DNA of 51,535 bases from Persicirhabdus sediminis (lineage in GTDB: Bacteria > Verrucomicrobiota > Verrucomicrobiia > Verrucomicrobiales > Akkermansiaceae). This document shows, one piece after another, positions 34,891 to 44,223 of the stretch. The notes below the pieces were generated by a model. The model was not told the DNA's origin and did not search any database. It was given only the letters and a program-made list of their open reading frames with translations. The stretch's first letter is position 1; each line of letters starts with the position of its first letter. The stretch lies in the NCBI RefSeq assembly GCF_016595495.1, contig NZ_JAENIM010000020.1, positions 1-51,535 on the forward strand, read 5' to 3'. The position numbers and the translations under genes were made by a program.

Positions 34891-35349
34891 CTATCGCAGC
34901 AGGTCTTCTTCGTAGACTATCTGCACTCCAGCTGAGCTGAGCACGGATACGCCAAAAAAGGTATCTTCCAAATGCATTGCGAGCAAGGTTTTGCCGTGCG
35001 GGTGGCACAAAAGTGTGTAGGTGAAGTCGACGTTAGTCTCGGCAGCTCTGAGCGTATCGAGGCATTTGCTGAGCCCAGCATTGACATCGCGCAGTGCCAC
35101 AACACATAACTCACAGGTATTGAAGGCGATGCCCTTTTCTATGAATAGCTGAGAGGCCAGATCTGGGTCTGATAGAACTAATCTAGCTACTGAAACATCG
35201 TGAGAATCTTGCATGCTCAGCCCAACCACTTCGATCTTTGCTCGATGCAGCAAGCGAACTAGCGAGCTTAGGGCTCCAGCCCGATTCTTTAACAATACAC
35301 TGAACTGCGTGGGCAATGTTCCCTTTGGTTTCACTTCCATCTCACTCAT
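34891..35349 (-). CDS. Tandem ACT-domain protein
   Basis: A 152-residue protein built of two ACT-like modules: residues about 15-80 ([33 protein letters not shown]) and about 80-150 ([20 protein letters not shown]). ACT modules bind small ligands, often amino acids, and usually regulate enzymes; no enzyme domain is attached here. It lies 12 bases after the ankyrin lipoprotein gene and 8 bases before ruvB. Its role is unknown and the link to ruvB may be only operonic. Confidence 0.85.
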   Translation of the reverse strand: MSEMEVKPKGTLPTQFSVLLKNRAGALSSLVRLLHRAKIEVVGLSMQDSHDVSVARLVLSDPDLASQLFIEKGIAFNTCELCVVALRDVNAGLSKCLDTLRAAETNVDFTYTLLCHPHGKTLLAMHLEDTFFGVSVLSSAGVQIVYEEDLLR

Positions 35350-35361
35350 GACTTTGCTCTT

Positions 35362-36750
35362 TTATTTAGCGCCTAATGAAAGGTTTATGCCTTCTTCAGA
35401 TCCGCTTGTCAAAGTGATTTGCGCTGCAGATAATGAGTCGATGACGATCACCTCGCCCGACATCGAGTAGAATTGATCACCTCGCCTAGCAATATATAAT
35501 TTACCAGACTTAAAATGCCGAAGTAATGCTTGCGGCTCGATCACGTAGGCTAGCTGGCCACTTTCTATAGCTATGGCCACCTCGCTCCTAATGTCTTTCA
35601 GCTGCAGTAGTGAGCGGTCTACCATGTCGCTCGTGGCGAGGTCGCGTACTAATTTTCGCTGCATTGTCACCACTTGATAGGCTCCCCCAGCCATACTCTC
35701 ACCAGCGACAATATCGTCCAGCTGAACCACATCGTACCACTGGCGAATTTTCGCCTGTCCACTCTCGTCCACAGCAAGCAAGCTAATCGGCAAGACGTAG
35801 TGTTCGTATGCTAGAAATTGCCACTGTTGGTCTAATGGAGTCGCTTGCTCCACGCTGACTTTACTGTGATGCAAGGCTGAGATGATACCGCTTTGTTGCT
35901 CTAATGACTCAGTCAGTGATTGTCCCACAGAACTGTGCCATGAAGTGCCTGCTGTAGATTTGGGCATCAGCCGCGGCCACTCGCTCAGCTTCGACCGCAG
36001 TTGCTTGGCCACTTCACTATGACCATTTTCTTCAGCCAGCTGCAGCGCACATTTCCCTGTATCGTCCAGAGAATAGGGACAAATGCCATGTTCTAGCAAT
36101 GCGATTGCCGTATCCCCCTGACCGTGTTCCGCAGCTAACATAAATAATGTCTTGCCGCCCTTAGCTAGGGTGAATAGCGGCGCCCCTTGGTCAACCAGCA
36201 TCTGGATCACTTCAGCTGAAGCGCCAGCTCTTACCGCCCCTTGCATCAAACTTCCCATCTGATCGCCAGCTGATTCCAACAAGCTAACAATGAGCTCGTC
36301 CGAGCCCTTGGAGATCGCTACGCTGAGCGGTGTCTCCCCTTGTTTATTGGCTAGGTCTACTCGCGCATGGCGCTGCAGTAAAAACTTAGTGCTAGCTGGA
36401 TCTCCGTCGCGGACGACCAATAACAAAGCTGTGGATCCGTCTGGTCCCTGCTCGTTGATGTCAGCGTCCAGCTGGAGAAGAAAATCTATCACCTCAAAAC
36501 GACCAGCACGCGCAGCGACATGCATCGCCGGCCAGCCAGCTGGATCATGCGCACCTACATCTATGCCTTCGGCAACGAGATGCTTGAGCGCAACGACGTC
36601 ACCTTTTTTAGCTGCCTGCACAAATGCTAGCTCACTCACGTCATAACCACGCGACTTGAGCTCGCGCTTAGCCTTACTGCCGCATGCGACTAACAATAGA
36701 CAGCAGCTAGATAAAATCAGCCCTCGTGAGATGAATCCATGCAAATGCAT
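35362..36750 (-). CDS. Ankyrin-repeat lipoprotein
   Basis: A 462-residue protein with a lipoprotein signal (ILSSCCLLLVACGS; the Cys of LLVAC is the likely lipidation site). About seven ankyrin-type repeats follow in residues 35-260 (for example GWPAMHVAARAGRFEVIDFL and KQGETPLSVAISKGSDELIV). The C-terminal 200 residues have no recognised domain but include a beta-rich end. It is probably a periplasm-facing protein-interaction scaffold. First gene of the unit that includes the ACT protein, ruvB and the YcxB-like gene. Confidence 0.85.
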   Translation of the reverse strand: MHLHGFISRGLILSSCCLLLVACGSKAKRELKSRGYDVSELAFVQAAKKGDVVALKHLVAEGIDVGAHDPAGWPAMHVAARAGRFEVIDFLLQLDADINEQGPDGSTALLLVVRDGDPASTKFLLQRHARVDLANKQGETPLSVAISKGSDELIVSLLESAGDQMGSLMQGAVRAGASAEVIQMLVDQGAPLFTLAKGGKTLFMLAAEHGQGDTAIALLEHGICPYSLDDTGKCALQLAEENGHSEVAKQLRSKLSEWPRLMPKSTAGTSWHSSVGQSLTESLEQQSGIISALHHSKVSVEQATPLDQQWQFLAYEHYVLPISLLAVDESGQAKIRQWYDVVQLDDIVAGESMAGGAYQVVTMQRKLVRDLATSDMVDRSLLQLKDIRSEVAIAIESGQLAYVIEPQALLRHFKSGKLYIARRGDQFYSMSGEVIVIDSLSAAQITLTSGSEEGINLSLGAK

Positions 36751-36837
36751 AGTACCACCTATAAATCGATCTAGCTAAAAATCAATTACATTTGAGGTCA
36801 TCCTAGCGATTAGCTGGACGACCCCGCTGTTAGCTCG

Positions 36838-37938
36838 TTAGTAATTGAGTTCTTTGAGATCATCGACAACAAACTGGCCGTCTTTGCGGATCAACTCGCC
36901 ATCAAAGTAGATTTCCCCACCACCGTACTCAGGGCGCTGGATATTCACCATGTCCCAGTGGACTTGTGAGCGGTTGCCATTGTCGGCTTCCTCGTATGCT
37001 TGGCCAGGGGTGAAGTGGAATGATCCAGCAATTTTCTCATCAAACAAGATGTCGCGCATTGGCTCTTTGATTACAGGGTGGAAACCGATGGCAAATTCAC
37101 CGATGAAGCGTGCGCCTTCGTCAGAATCCAAGATTTCGTTGAGCGCTTCAGTTTTACCGCCCGCCTCAGCATTGACAACTTTGCCGTCAACAAATTCCAA
37201 GCGGATAGAGTCGAATGGCACACCTTGATAGATTGTTGGAGCATTGTATTGAACAACCCCTTGCACACTATTTTTCACTGGCGCGGTGAAAACTTCCCCG
37301 TCTGGGATATTGTAATTACCACCACAAACGATAGCTGGAATGTCTTTGATTGAGAATTTCAAATCTGTGCCATTGCCAATGATATGGACCTGCTCAGCTT
37401 CATCCATGCGCTTTTTCAATGCTTCCATAGCTGGCAGCAATGATTTGTAATCTAGCAAACAGACATCAAAATAGAAATCTTCAAAGGCAGCTGTGCTCAT
37501 GCCAGCTTGCTGGGCCATTGAGCTGCTAGGCCAGCGCAAGACACACCACTTTGTCTGTTTGACGCGGTAATCTAGCACCGCGCGCACATGAGACATCATC
37601 AGCTTCATTTTGCTAGCTGGCACATCAGAGGTTTCGGCAATGTTGTTTCCACCGCGGATGGCGATGTAGGCATCCATTTTTTTCATCTCCGCCAGCTGCA
37701 GCTCAGCCATCGCGCCGTATTGTTCATCAGTCGCGCCGAGCGCCATGGTGCGGTTGATGAGACCGCTTTCCAAACGGACAAATGGCGTCCCTCCCGCATC
37801 CCTAACGGCATCAATAAGCGCTAGTCCAATTGCTTCGGGAACATCAAAAAGGTGCAGCAATACCTTTTCGTCTTTTTGGACATTCACAGAATACTCTACC
37901 AATTGCTTGGCCAGCTGGATGACACGTGGATCTTGCAT
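36838..37938 (-). CDS. Aminopeptidase, M29 family
   Basis: A 366-residue cytoplasmic metallopeptidase that removes N-terminal residues from peptides. The family pattern is clear: the N-terminal [11 protein letters not shown]-type helix, [14 protein letters not shown], the acidic metal-binding segment around [10 protein letters not shown], then [13 protein letters not shown] and QVHWDMV, which hold the expected His, His and Asp ligands. It is a little shorter than typical AmpS (about 410), but both ends look intact. Neighbours suggest no special role. Confidence 0.9.
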   Translation of the reverse strand: MQDPRVIQLAKQLVEYSVNVQKDEKVLLHLFDVPEAIGLALIDAVRDAGGTPFVRLESGLINRTMALGATDEQYGAMAELQLAEMKKMDAYIAIRGGNNIAETSDVPASKMKLMMSHVRAVLDYRVKQTKWCVLRWPSSSMAQQAGMSTAAFEDFYFDVCLLDYKSLLPAMEALKKRMDEAEQVHIIGNGTDLKFSIKDIPAIVCGGNYNIPDGEVFTAPVKNSVQGVVQYNAPTIYQGVPFDSIRLEFVDGKVVNAEAGGKTEALNEILDSDEGARFIGEFAIGFHPVIKEPMRDILFDEKIAGSFHFTPGQAYEEADNGNRSQVHWDMVNIQRPEYGGGEIYFDGELIRKDGQFVVDDLKELNY

Positions 37939-37997
37939 GCATTCAACCTTACTAATCCAGCTAATATGTCAATCTCGGAACCTAGCCATTAGATGGC

Positions 37998-38564
37998 TCA
38001 GATGCCCAAGCGCAGGTGGACGTCGGCATTGATTTTGCCAAACATCACAGGGTCTATCACCTGCTCGCCAGCCCACTTATCAGCTGGATTTGAGCGCTCG
38101 GGAATCTCCACCCAAGAACGACATCCGCCGTGGCTTTTTTCATAACGAAAACGGTGAGGAACATCCAACCTAACGACTCGGGCTAATGCACAGTGAATGC
38201 TTTGGCCGGAAAGTTCTTTGAATGTCCAGTCGAAGCGCTCACGCAGGCATTTCTCCGTATAAATGTGATAATCATCCAGCTGACACACCTGCTGCCAATC
38301 AGTCAATGTGCGGGCCCACTCTAGGTGAGCAAAGCTAGTGATCTCGACTTCATCACCAATCTTCCATTCCGGCTGGCTGACACCATCCTGAACTTTCAGG
38401 TGCTCGGCTTTGCTATGGAAATGAGTGGGAAAGAGGTAGAATGCTTCGTGTTTGAAGGAAAACCCCTCACGTCCTTCATGAATTCCGCCTTTGCGAAACA
38501 TCAATACTTGCTCGCCATGCTCCAATGCACGGCAGACGCGGGCCCATTCCTTGAATGCGATCAT
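37998..38564 (-). CDS. DUF1802 family protein
   Basis: A 188-residue soluble protein matching DUF1802: FKEWARVCRALEHGEQVLMF at the N terminus, then RKGGIHEGREGF, the YLFPTHFHS segment and a beta-rich C-terminal half. The frame reaches 38618, but the ATG at 38564 gives the family start (MIAFKEWA). Function unknown; DUF1802 is sometimes found near restriction or DNA-repair genes, which is not the case here. Confidence 0.85.
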   Translation of the reverse strand: MIAFKEWARVCRALEHGEQVLMFRKGGIHEGREGFSFKHEAFYLFPTHFHSKAEHLKVQDGVSQPEWKIGDEVEITSFAHLEWARTLTDWQQVCQLDDYHIYTEKCLRERFDWTFKELSGQSIHCALARVVRLDVPHRFRYEKSHGGCRSWVEIPERSNPADKWAGEQVIDPVMFGKINADVHLRLGI

Positions 38565-38699
38565 GATAGCGATGCTTGCCACGTCCCCCGCTAAGATGCA
38601 AGTTTGAGATCTATACAAGGAGAAAAAAACTCCCCTGATTGCCAGCTGGCCTTGCTTTTTCTCTTTCTAATCAGTCGGTTCAGCGCTAAGTTGATTCCC

Positions 38700-39020
38700 A
38701 TGCAATCCGAAACCAAACCTAAAGATTGGACCAATACTAGCGCATCACTGGCACCTACATTACTAGGCGCGGCTGCAGGAGTCGCTATCGGCGAGTTGGT
38801 GAAAAACGAATCACGCAAACCACTTGCTTTGGGTTTGGTTTGCCTCGGAGCCGTTGCTTTAATGCCAAGCGTAGTAGACACCGTGGTTGACCTAATCAAC
38901 GGTCCTAACTCACGCCGTGGATCACGCAGAACACTTCGCTCTATCCGCGATAGTGGTGCTGATGCAGCTGACCTTGAACTGCTCGAAGCCGACATGGATG
39001 ACGAGCTGTTCATTGGCTAA
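38700..39020 (+). CDS. Small membrane protein, function unknown
   Basis: A 106-residue protein with two hydrophobic stretches (about residues 15-30, APTLLGAAAGVAIGELV, and 42-60, ALGLVCLGAVALMPSVV), a basic segment (SRRGSRRTLRS) and an acidic C terminus. The ATG at 38700 is chosen over an upstream TTG at 38604 that would add a 32-residue leader with no clear purpose. No family recognised. It starts the run toward the RmlD-like gene, 9 bases away. Confidence 0.6.
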   Translation: MQSETKPKDWTNTSASLAPTLLGAAAGVAIGELVKNESRKPLALGLVCLGAVALMPSVVDTVVDLINGPNSRRGSRRTLRSIRDSGADAADLELLEADMDDELFIG

Positions 39021-39029
39021 CAAAGAATC

Positions 39030-39902
39030 ATGCGCATCGCACTCACAGGCCCAACAGGCAGGCTGGGAAACCAGTGGATGCGCAAGATCAATGCCACGCC
39101 TGGTTATCAGCTCGTCGCTCTGGATCGCCAGCTGCTAGACCTGAGCCAACCAGCTAAAATCCCCCAACAACTCAGTGAGATCCCCTTTGATTGTCTCATC
39201 AATACGGCGGCGCTCTCCAGCCCCGATGAATGTGAGAATAATCCTCAGCTAGCTGCTCGCTGTAATGCGCAAAGCCCCGCTGAAATGGCTAAATTCTGCC
39301 ATCAAAACCAACGGAAATTTCTCCACTACAGCACAGATTATGTCTTTTCCGGCCAGCAATCTGGCTACCTCGATGAGTCGGTTGTGCCTGAGCCTATCAA
39401 TGTTTACGGACAATCAAAACTTGATGGCGAGCGCGCCATTTTAGCCGCTAACCCAGCCGCCATCATTGCCAGAGTTTCGTGGTTATTTGGCCCAGGCAAA
39501 ACCAGCTTTTTTGATTTTGTGCTAGATTCTGCTCAACAAGGAAAACCGCTGGCAGCCATTGCCAATAAGTTCTCTCTACCAACCTACACGGTTGACCTCG
39601 TCGACTGGAGTCTCACACTGCTAGAGAATGAGGCCGCTGGAATCTATCACCTCTGTAACTCTGGCGACGCGCAGTCGTGGCACAGCTACGCTAGCGAAAT
39701 CATCAAGCAAGCAAAGCAGCTGGATTTATTGCCCGAGGAAGTGGGAGTTCGCAAGCAAATGCTCGACGAAATGGTGAGCTTCACGGCGACCAGACCTATA
39801 CATACAGTTATGCGAACACAACGCATTGAGGATGAATTTAATATCAAACCAAGACCGTGGAATCTAGCGGCTCGCGATTTTTTGCATGTGTTTCGTAGAT
39901 GA
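39030..39902 (+). CDS. RmlD-like dTDP-4-dehydrorhamnose reductase / SDR
   Basis: A 290-residue extended short-chain dehydrogenase. The NAD(P)-binding TGPTGRLG motif (residues 6-13), INTAALSSPDECE, the STDYVFSG segment, and the catalytic YGQSK (about residue 131) are the RmlD signature. RmlD makes dTDP-L-rhamnose in O-antigen synthesis, but rmlA, rmlB and rmlC are not adjacent. It may therefore instead act on another nucleotide sugar or be an RmlD-like subunit of another enzyme. Confidence 0.88.
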   Translation: MRIALTGPTGRLGNQWMRKINATPGYQLVALDRQLLDLSQPAKIPQQLSEIPFDCLINTAALSSPDECENNPQLAARCNAQSPAEMAKFCHQNQRKFLHYSTDYVFSGQQSGYLDESVVPEPINVYGQSKLDGERAILAANPAAIIARVSWLFGPGKTSFFDFVLDSAQQGKPLAAIANKFSLPTYTVDLVDWSLTLLENEAAGIYHLCNSGDAQSWHSYASEIIKQAKQLDLLPEEVGVRKQMLDEMVSFTATRPIHTVMRTQRIEDEFNIKPRPWNLAARDFLHVFRR

Positions 39903-39945
39903 TGGTGCTAGTGTTTAGCTTTACCGAATTACTGAACCAATTTAC

Positions 39946-40677
39946 ATGCCTGACGAATCCGATCCAAAAACAGAGATTAAATCATCCGCCTATACGGATG
40001 ATTTTCCAGATACGCGATGGAGCGTCATCCTAACCGCTAGATCAGATAGCGACGATGCAGGCGATGCATTAGATCAGTGGTGCCGATCCTACTGGAAGCC
40101 TATCAATGCCTATGTCAAAGCGCGTGGCGTCAATGACCCGGACGAAACGACCCAGGCATTTTTTGTTCACATGCTAGAGAAAAAAGGTGCCGGCCTCCCA
40201 GATAATACCAAGGGAAAACTGCGCGCCTATCTGATGCGCTCGGTGAAGCATTTCATCACCGACCAATGGCGCAAACAAAACGCGCAAAAACGCGGTAGCA
40301 ATGCCGAGCACGTAGGCATAGAGTTTGGCCACGACATCGATGAGAACCACGAGCAAGAGCCAGACAAACAATTCGAACGCCGCTGGGCGCTCAACCTTAT
40401 GGAACGTGCGATGCAGAGGCTTGAACACGAGATGGCTCATTCAGGCAAAGGCCTTCATTTCAAATACATGAAGACCATGCTCTCCGGCGGTGAAGATCCT
40501 AAACTGCGCCAAGAAGCCATCGAAACCTTGGGCATGACTAGCAGCAATTTCCGCATTGCCCTGTATCGTGTACGCAAGAGATACCGCCACCTGCTAGAAG
40601 ATGAAATCATGCAAACAGTGACCACTCGCGAAGAGTTCGAAGATGAGCTTAACTACTTCATGAGCCTCTGGTCCTAA
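39946..40677 (+). CDS. ECF-type RNA polymerase sigma factor
   Basis: A 243-residue sigma-70-like protein of the form common in Planctomycetes and Verrucomicrobia. It has TRWSVILTAR at the N terminus, a region 2 segment (DETTQAFFVHMLEKKG, KLRAYLMRSVKHFITDQWRK) and a region 4 HTH (ETLGMTSSNFRIALYRVRKR, about residues 200-220). The kinase gene starts 16 bases downstream, the layout of kinase-linked ECF groups in which phosphorylation replaces an anti-sigma factor. Its target promoters are unknown. Confidence 0.9.
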   Translation: MPDESDPKTEIKSSAYTDDFPDTRWSVILTARSDSDDAGDALDQWCRSYWKPINAYVKARGVNDPDETTQAFFVHMLEKKGAGLPDNTKGKLRAYLMRSVKHFITDQWRKQNAQKRGSNAEHVGIEFGHDIDENHEQEPDKQFERRWALNLMERAMQRLEHEMAHSGKGLHFKYMKTMLSGGEDPKLRQEAIETLGMTSSNFRIALYRVRKRYRHLLEDEIMQTVTTREEFEDELNYFMSLWS

Positions 40678-40693
40678 CTCTATCATTTCTACC

Positions 40694-43033
40694 ATGCCCA
40701 ACGAAACCTGTGATATCTGTGGAAATGAAATCCCTAGCGATTCGTTAAATTGTCCACACTGCACATTCTCTGCATTCTTTGCAGGTGATCAGGCTGAGGA
40801 TTCACTTAATATTCCGGGTTTTGAAATCCTCGACGTCATTGGCGAGGGGGGATTCGGGTTAGTCTATCAAGCTGAGCAAACAGAGCCAGTGCATCGCAGC
40901 GTGGCGATGAAGGTGCTCAAGATGGAAGCGATGGCTAAGGCCACGCGTTCACGCTTTGCTGAAGAAGTCCAGACGCTAGCACTGCTAGAGCACCCTGGAA
41001 TTGCTAGAATTTACGAATCTGGCGAGACCGACGAAGGTCTACCATTTTATGTCATGGAGCTCGTTCAAGGTTTAACCTTGATGGAGTGGATCCAACAAAA
41101 AAAGCCAACTCTAGCGCAGCGACTCATTGTTTTCCAAAAGATCTGTGATGCGGTGGAACACGCGCATATTCGCGGCGTCATTCACCGCGATCTCAAGCCA
41201 ACTAACATCCTTATCAATAACGAAGACTCGCTGCCCAAAGTCATTGATTTTGGTGTTGCCCGTGTTTTTGAAGGGCCTGTCTCAGTTGGCCGCGAAGTCA
41301 CCTTAGATGTCCAGCTGATGGGAACGCCTGAGTTCATGAGCCCCGAGCAGCTGGCTGGAGAAGCTAACATCGACATTCGCTCTGACGTCTATTCTCTAGG
41401 TTGCATTCTCTACTCGATGCTCAGCACCAAGTCGCTATTTCGCGAAACCTTGCAGAAAGCGCATAGCTGGAAGGACAAACTCGACGCCATTGACGAATTT
41501 GCCCCACCATCACTCTCGTCATTCACGCCAGACGGCATCTATGGCAGAACCGAACGCAACCGGCTCAAAGAGCTTGATTGGTTAGCCTGGAAGGCTATTG
41601 CGAAAAAACGAGATGACCGTTACCAAACGGTATCTGAGCTCAATCTAGATCTCACTCGATTTCTATCTAATCAGCCTATCAGCGCGGGCCCGCCTTCGTG
41701 GATTTACCGCACGCGCAAGTTCCTCTCGCGAAACCTAGCAGCGGTAATCACTCTATCAATGGTGATGGTCACCTTGCTGGGAACAACTATCACAACCTAC
41801 ATATTAGCGCTCAAGGCAGTAGCGCCAAAAGAGAAAACGGTTCAAGAACTCAACCAAGAATTCAACAAAAACCGCCAGCTCAGCAGGTATATCAACAACC
41901 TTCATGAAGTCGCCTCTATCGAGTCATTAGATCACGCGCGCACACTGATGGAATTTGAATTGAATGATCAGGCCGGCGAGCGCCTCGATCGCGCAGTGAC
42001 TTTTTATTCAAAAAACCAAGATGTGGGAATGGCAGCAGCAGCATTTAATGCCTGGCACCGCAAACAATACGACCTGAAGCCAGCTGATCCAAACATCCTC
42101 TTCACTGTGGAGGATCACATCTTATCCTCGGATGGAAAAACGCGCTTTGACCTTGATGGTGTGCAATTCCATTTCACAGGTTTCTGGGATCCTAGTGAGC
42201 ACCCAGCTAGCGAATGGATCGACGAGCTAATGACTCAAATTAAACTCTGGCAAGATTCTAACGACGAAAGGATCAGCGAAATCATCAGCTCGCGCCATAA
42301 CGGCTCCACTCTCTTTCTGACAAAATCTGGCGATTTATATTTCATCACGCCAAGCACACCAGCGCAGAATATTGATCAACATGTTAGCGCAGCTGGCTTC
42401 ACCATCAACTCCAGCGCTACTGGCATCGCCTACCTCAAGGAACACAAACAAATTTCTATTTTCGACTTAGAGACTGGCGAAAAGTGTACCGTGATCGACG
42501 CGCCAGCCGATATTGCCACCATCTACCTCTCCGACAATAACAAGCACCTAACTGCCGTCACCCCGGATCAAACTCTCTACGTCTACGAATGCCTCGAGGC
42601 AACCCTGAGCCCTAAGGTCATCCGCCACACAGCAGCCAATGATGGAAAATCCACCGGCGACCTTCTATTTAGTTTCTCGCGCTTTGGCTCAGTGATAGCC
42701 ACCGCCCATACCAATGACTCGAAAATTAAGTTTTGGAACTCGATGACTGGCGAACCACACGGACCGCCAATCGACATTGAGGGGCAAATCGAACAACTAA
42801 AATTTTCCCGCAGTAGCTTTTATTTATATACGGCGCAAAAAAGAACTCAGCTCAACGAGCCGGTGAGTTTTCTCAACATTTGGTCAATGCAATACCGTCA
42901 CAAGATCGCGGAATCCCCTGATTTTAAAGGCATTATCACCGACCTCGAGTTAAGCAAAAAAGACTCAGCTGCTGGCATTAGAACCAGCGAAAACAAAACA
43001 GCCGTTTGGCCGTTTTTACAAATCTCAAAATAA
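40694..43033 (+). CDS. Transmembrane Ser/Thr kinase with zinc ribbon and propeller-like domain
   Basis: A 779-residue protein. A zinc ribbon (CDICGN and CPHC, residues 4-24) precedes a Hanks-type kinase domain (about 35-330) with GEGGFGLVYQ, VAMKVLK, HRDLKPTN (catalytic loop, about 165), DFGVARV and GTPEFMSPEQ. One membrane helix (about 350-372) separates it from a large sensor region whose last 300 residues look like WD40/beta-propeller blades. Coupled to the ECF sigma gene, it probably phosphorylates that sigma factor or a partner (inferred). It is followed by an unusual 558-bp gap. Confidence 0.88.
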   Translation: MPNETCDICGNEIPSDSLNCPHCTFSAFFAGDQAEDSLNIPGFEILDVIGEGGFGLVYQAEQTEPVHRSVAMKVLKMEAMAKATRSRFAEEVQTLALLEHPGIARIYESGETDEGLPFYVMELVQGLTLMEWIQQKKPTLAQRLIVFQKICDAVEHAHIRGVIHRDLKPTNILINNEDSLPKVIDFGVARVFEGPVSVGREVTLDVQLMGTPEFMSPEQLAGEANIDIRSDVYSLGCILYSMLSTKSLFRETLQKAHSWKDKLDAIDEFAPPSLSSFTPDGIYGRTERNRLKELDWLAWKAIAKKRDDRYQTVSELNLDLTRFLSNQPISAGPPSWIYRTRKFLSRNLAAVITLSMVMVTLLGTTITTYILALKAVAPKEKTVQELNQEFNKNRQLSRYINNLHEVASIESLDHARTLMEFELNDQAGERLDRAVTFYSKNQDVGMAAAAFNAWHRKQYDLKPADPNILFTVEDHILSSDGKTRFDLDGVQFHFTGFWDPSEHPASEWIDELMTQIKLWQDSNDERISEIISSRHNGSTLFLTKSGDLYFITPSTPAQNIDQHVSAAGFTINSSATGIAYLKEHKQISIFDLETGEKCTVIDAPADIATIYLSDNNKHLTAVTPDQTLYVYECLEATLSPKVIRHTAANDGKSTGDLLFSFSRFGSVIATAHTNDSKIKFWNSMTGEPHGPPIDIEGQIEQLKFSRSSFYLYTAQKRTQLNEPVSFLNIWSMQYRHKIAESPDFKGIITDLELSKKDSAAGIRTSENKTAVWPFLQISK

Positions 43034-43080
43034 TTGTCACATATTTGGTAACACGCGGCATTCCTTTGCGTTTGGGTATA

Positions 43081-43348
43081 TGAAGACGGTCGTGAGTCTT
43101 CAGGACCCCCCAATCGGAATAGAACCCCACGACACACCTCCTCCATCCTCCAACAAACCTCTCCCCTAGCATTTTTCCCTCCAAAGATGCTTCGCAGAAG
43201 GACCCGACAAGCCGGCGTTAGGCCTTCTGCTCCCCTCCCCCATTCCGTGTAACTACGGATCCCCCCCAATAATCCTCCAGACACCACTTCATTCGTGAAG
43301 CTGATTCATCTAGCATTACATGCCCACACATGCCCTCTTAATGCTAGA
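43081..43348. other. Candidate structured non-coding region with five hairpins
   Basis: In the 558-bp gap 43034-43591 five inverted repeats are visible: TGAAGAC/GTCTTCA (43081-43102), GCAGAAGG/CCTTCTGC (43194-43230), TCCGT/ACGGA (43244-43259), CTTCA-TTCG-TGAAG (43287-43300) and TCTAGCATTA/TAATGCTAGA (43309-43348, ten perfect pairs). The plus strand has many runs of four or more C, unlike the rest of the window. No convincing gene is present. It may be an RNA gene, a leader for the SH3-like lipoprotein or a DNA-structural element; which strand is active is unclear. Confidence 0.4.
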
Positions 43349-43591
43349 CAGCTCCCCTTCCCTCCAGCCGCCACGATTTGATTCCCCTTTTTTTGCCCCC
43401 CATCCTCTGTGCCCCCATGTTTTGTAGATGCGCGTACGACAACTCGCTCCAGCTACAACTAACGATTAGACATTACTGGCTCTTTTCTTCCCATCTAGCC
43501 ACTCCGCTGACTTGTTATTATATCATTTTAGCTTGCCCTATCTGGGGTTCGCTTCCAAAGTGAACATTATAGGAAACTAACGACCTCATCT

Positions 43592-44086
43592 ATGAATAAC
43601 TTCTTCCGCATATCTGCTCTAGCAATCGCAGCGAGCGCCCTTACCAGCTGTGAGTCTTTCAATCAGCCACTCGATGGCAGCTCTAACCCACTAGACCCAC
43701 CAGGCTCCGGCAACACACCTCCAATCGTCAGCACTCCAGCCTTTACCCCAGGGTCATTTGTGCAAACTAACGTCTCTAACGCAGCGTTCTTTAAGAATTT
43801 CCCAGCACAGGCAGATCAACCGACCAAAACACTGCCTGTTGGCACCAGCGCAAAAGTGATTTCTCTGAAAAAAGAATACGCCAGAGTGGAGCTAGCCAGC
43901 GGCGAAGTCGGCTTCATTCCAGCCTTCATGCTCATGGATCAAAGGTCAACTCGCGAAGTTCCTATCACTCCAGGAGTCGTCACAGAGCCTAGTTCTCCAA
44001 TCAGCAGTCCTGAGTCTATTCCTGATCCAGAAATCCCATCTATCGAGCCGCCATCTACCATCAACCCTGGCGACGGACTCGAATAG
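43592..44086 (+). CDS. SH3-like-domain lipoprotein
   Basis: A 164-residue protein with a lipoprotein signal (LAIAASALTSC), a Ser/Pro/Gly linker, a bacterial SH3-like module (about residues 60-115: TKTLPVGTSAKVISLKKEYA, VELASGEVGFIPAFML) and a Pro/Ser-rich C-terminal tail with repeated E-P-P/P-D-P elements. SH3b modules commonly bind peptidoglycan, so a cell-wall-associated role is likely. It has its own terminator, and the long structured gap precedes it. Confidence 0.8.
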   Translation: MNNFFRISALAIAASALTSCESFNQPLDGSSNPLDPPGSGNTPPIVSTPAFTPGSFVQTNVSNAAFFKNFPAQADQPTKTLPVGTSAKVISLKKEYARVELASGEVGFIPAFMLMDQRSTREVPITPGVVTEPSSPISSPESIPDPEIPSIEPPSTINPGDGLE

Positions 44087-44113
44087 CCAATCGCTGATTG
44101 ATCCCATTTCACC

Positions 44114-44149
44114 AAAACCGCAGCTCCTCGTGGATCTGCGGTTTTTATT
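44114..44149 (+). terminator. Intrinsic terminator after the SH3-like lipoprotein gene
   Basis: Perfect 10-bp stem AAAACCGCAG/CTGCGGTTTT with a 12-base loop, followed by a T-rich tail. Confidence 0.92.
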
Positions 44150-44223
44150 TTGCTACGAAGCGACCATAGATTGCCATGATTTGGGTTGAAGATTAGGCCA
44201 ATCCAAGACAAAGCTAGTCGATC

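Noticed and set aside
36796-36823. Hairpin GGTCATCC/GGACGACC after the M29 aminopeptidase
   Set aside because: The stem has a mismatch and no T run, so it is not a convincing terminator.
43194-43230. GTTAGGC/GCCTAAC sequence reminiscent of an integron attC site
   Set aside because: Only one consensus box is present; no partner RYYYAAC box in the right orientation and no integrase or cassette structure.
42898-43287. 129-codon minus-strand frame overlapping the kinase 3' end and the C-rich gap
   Set aside because: It has low-complexity Gly/Arg/Val-rich composition, overlaps a real gene and has no family match.
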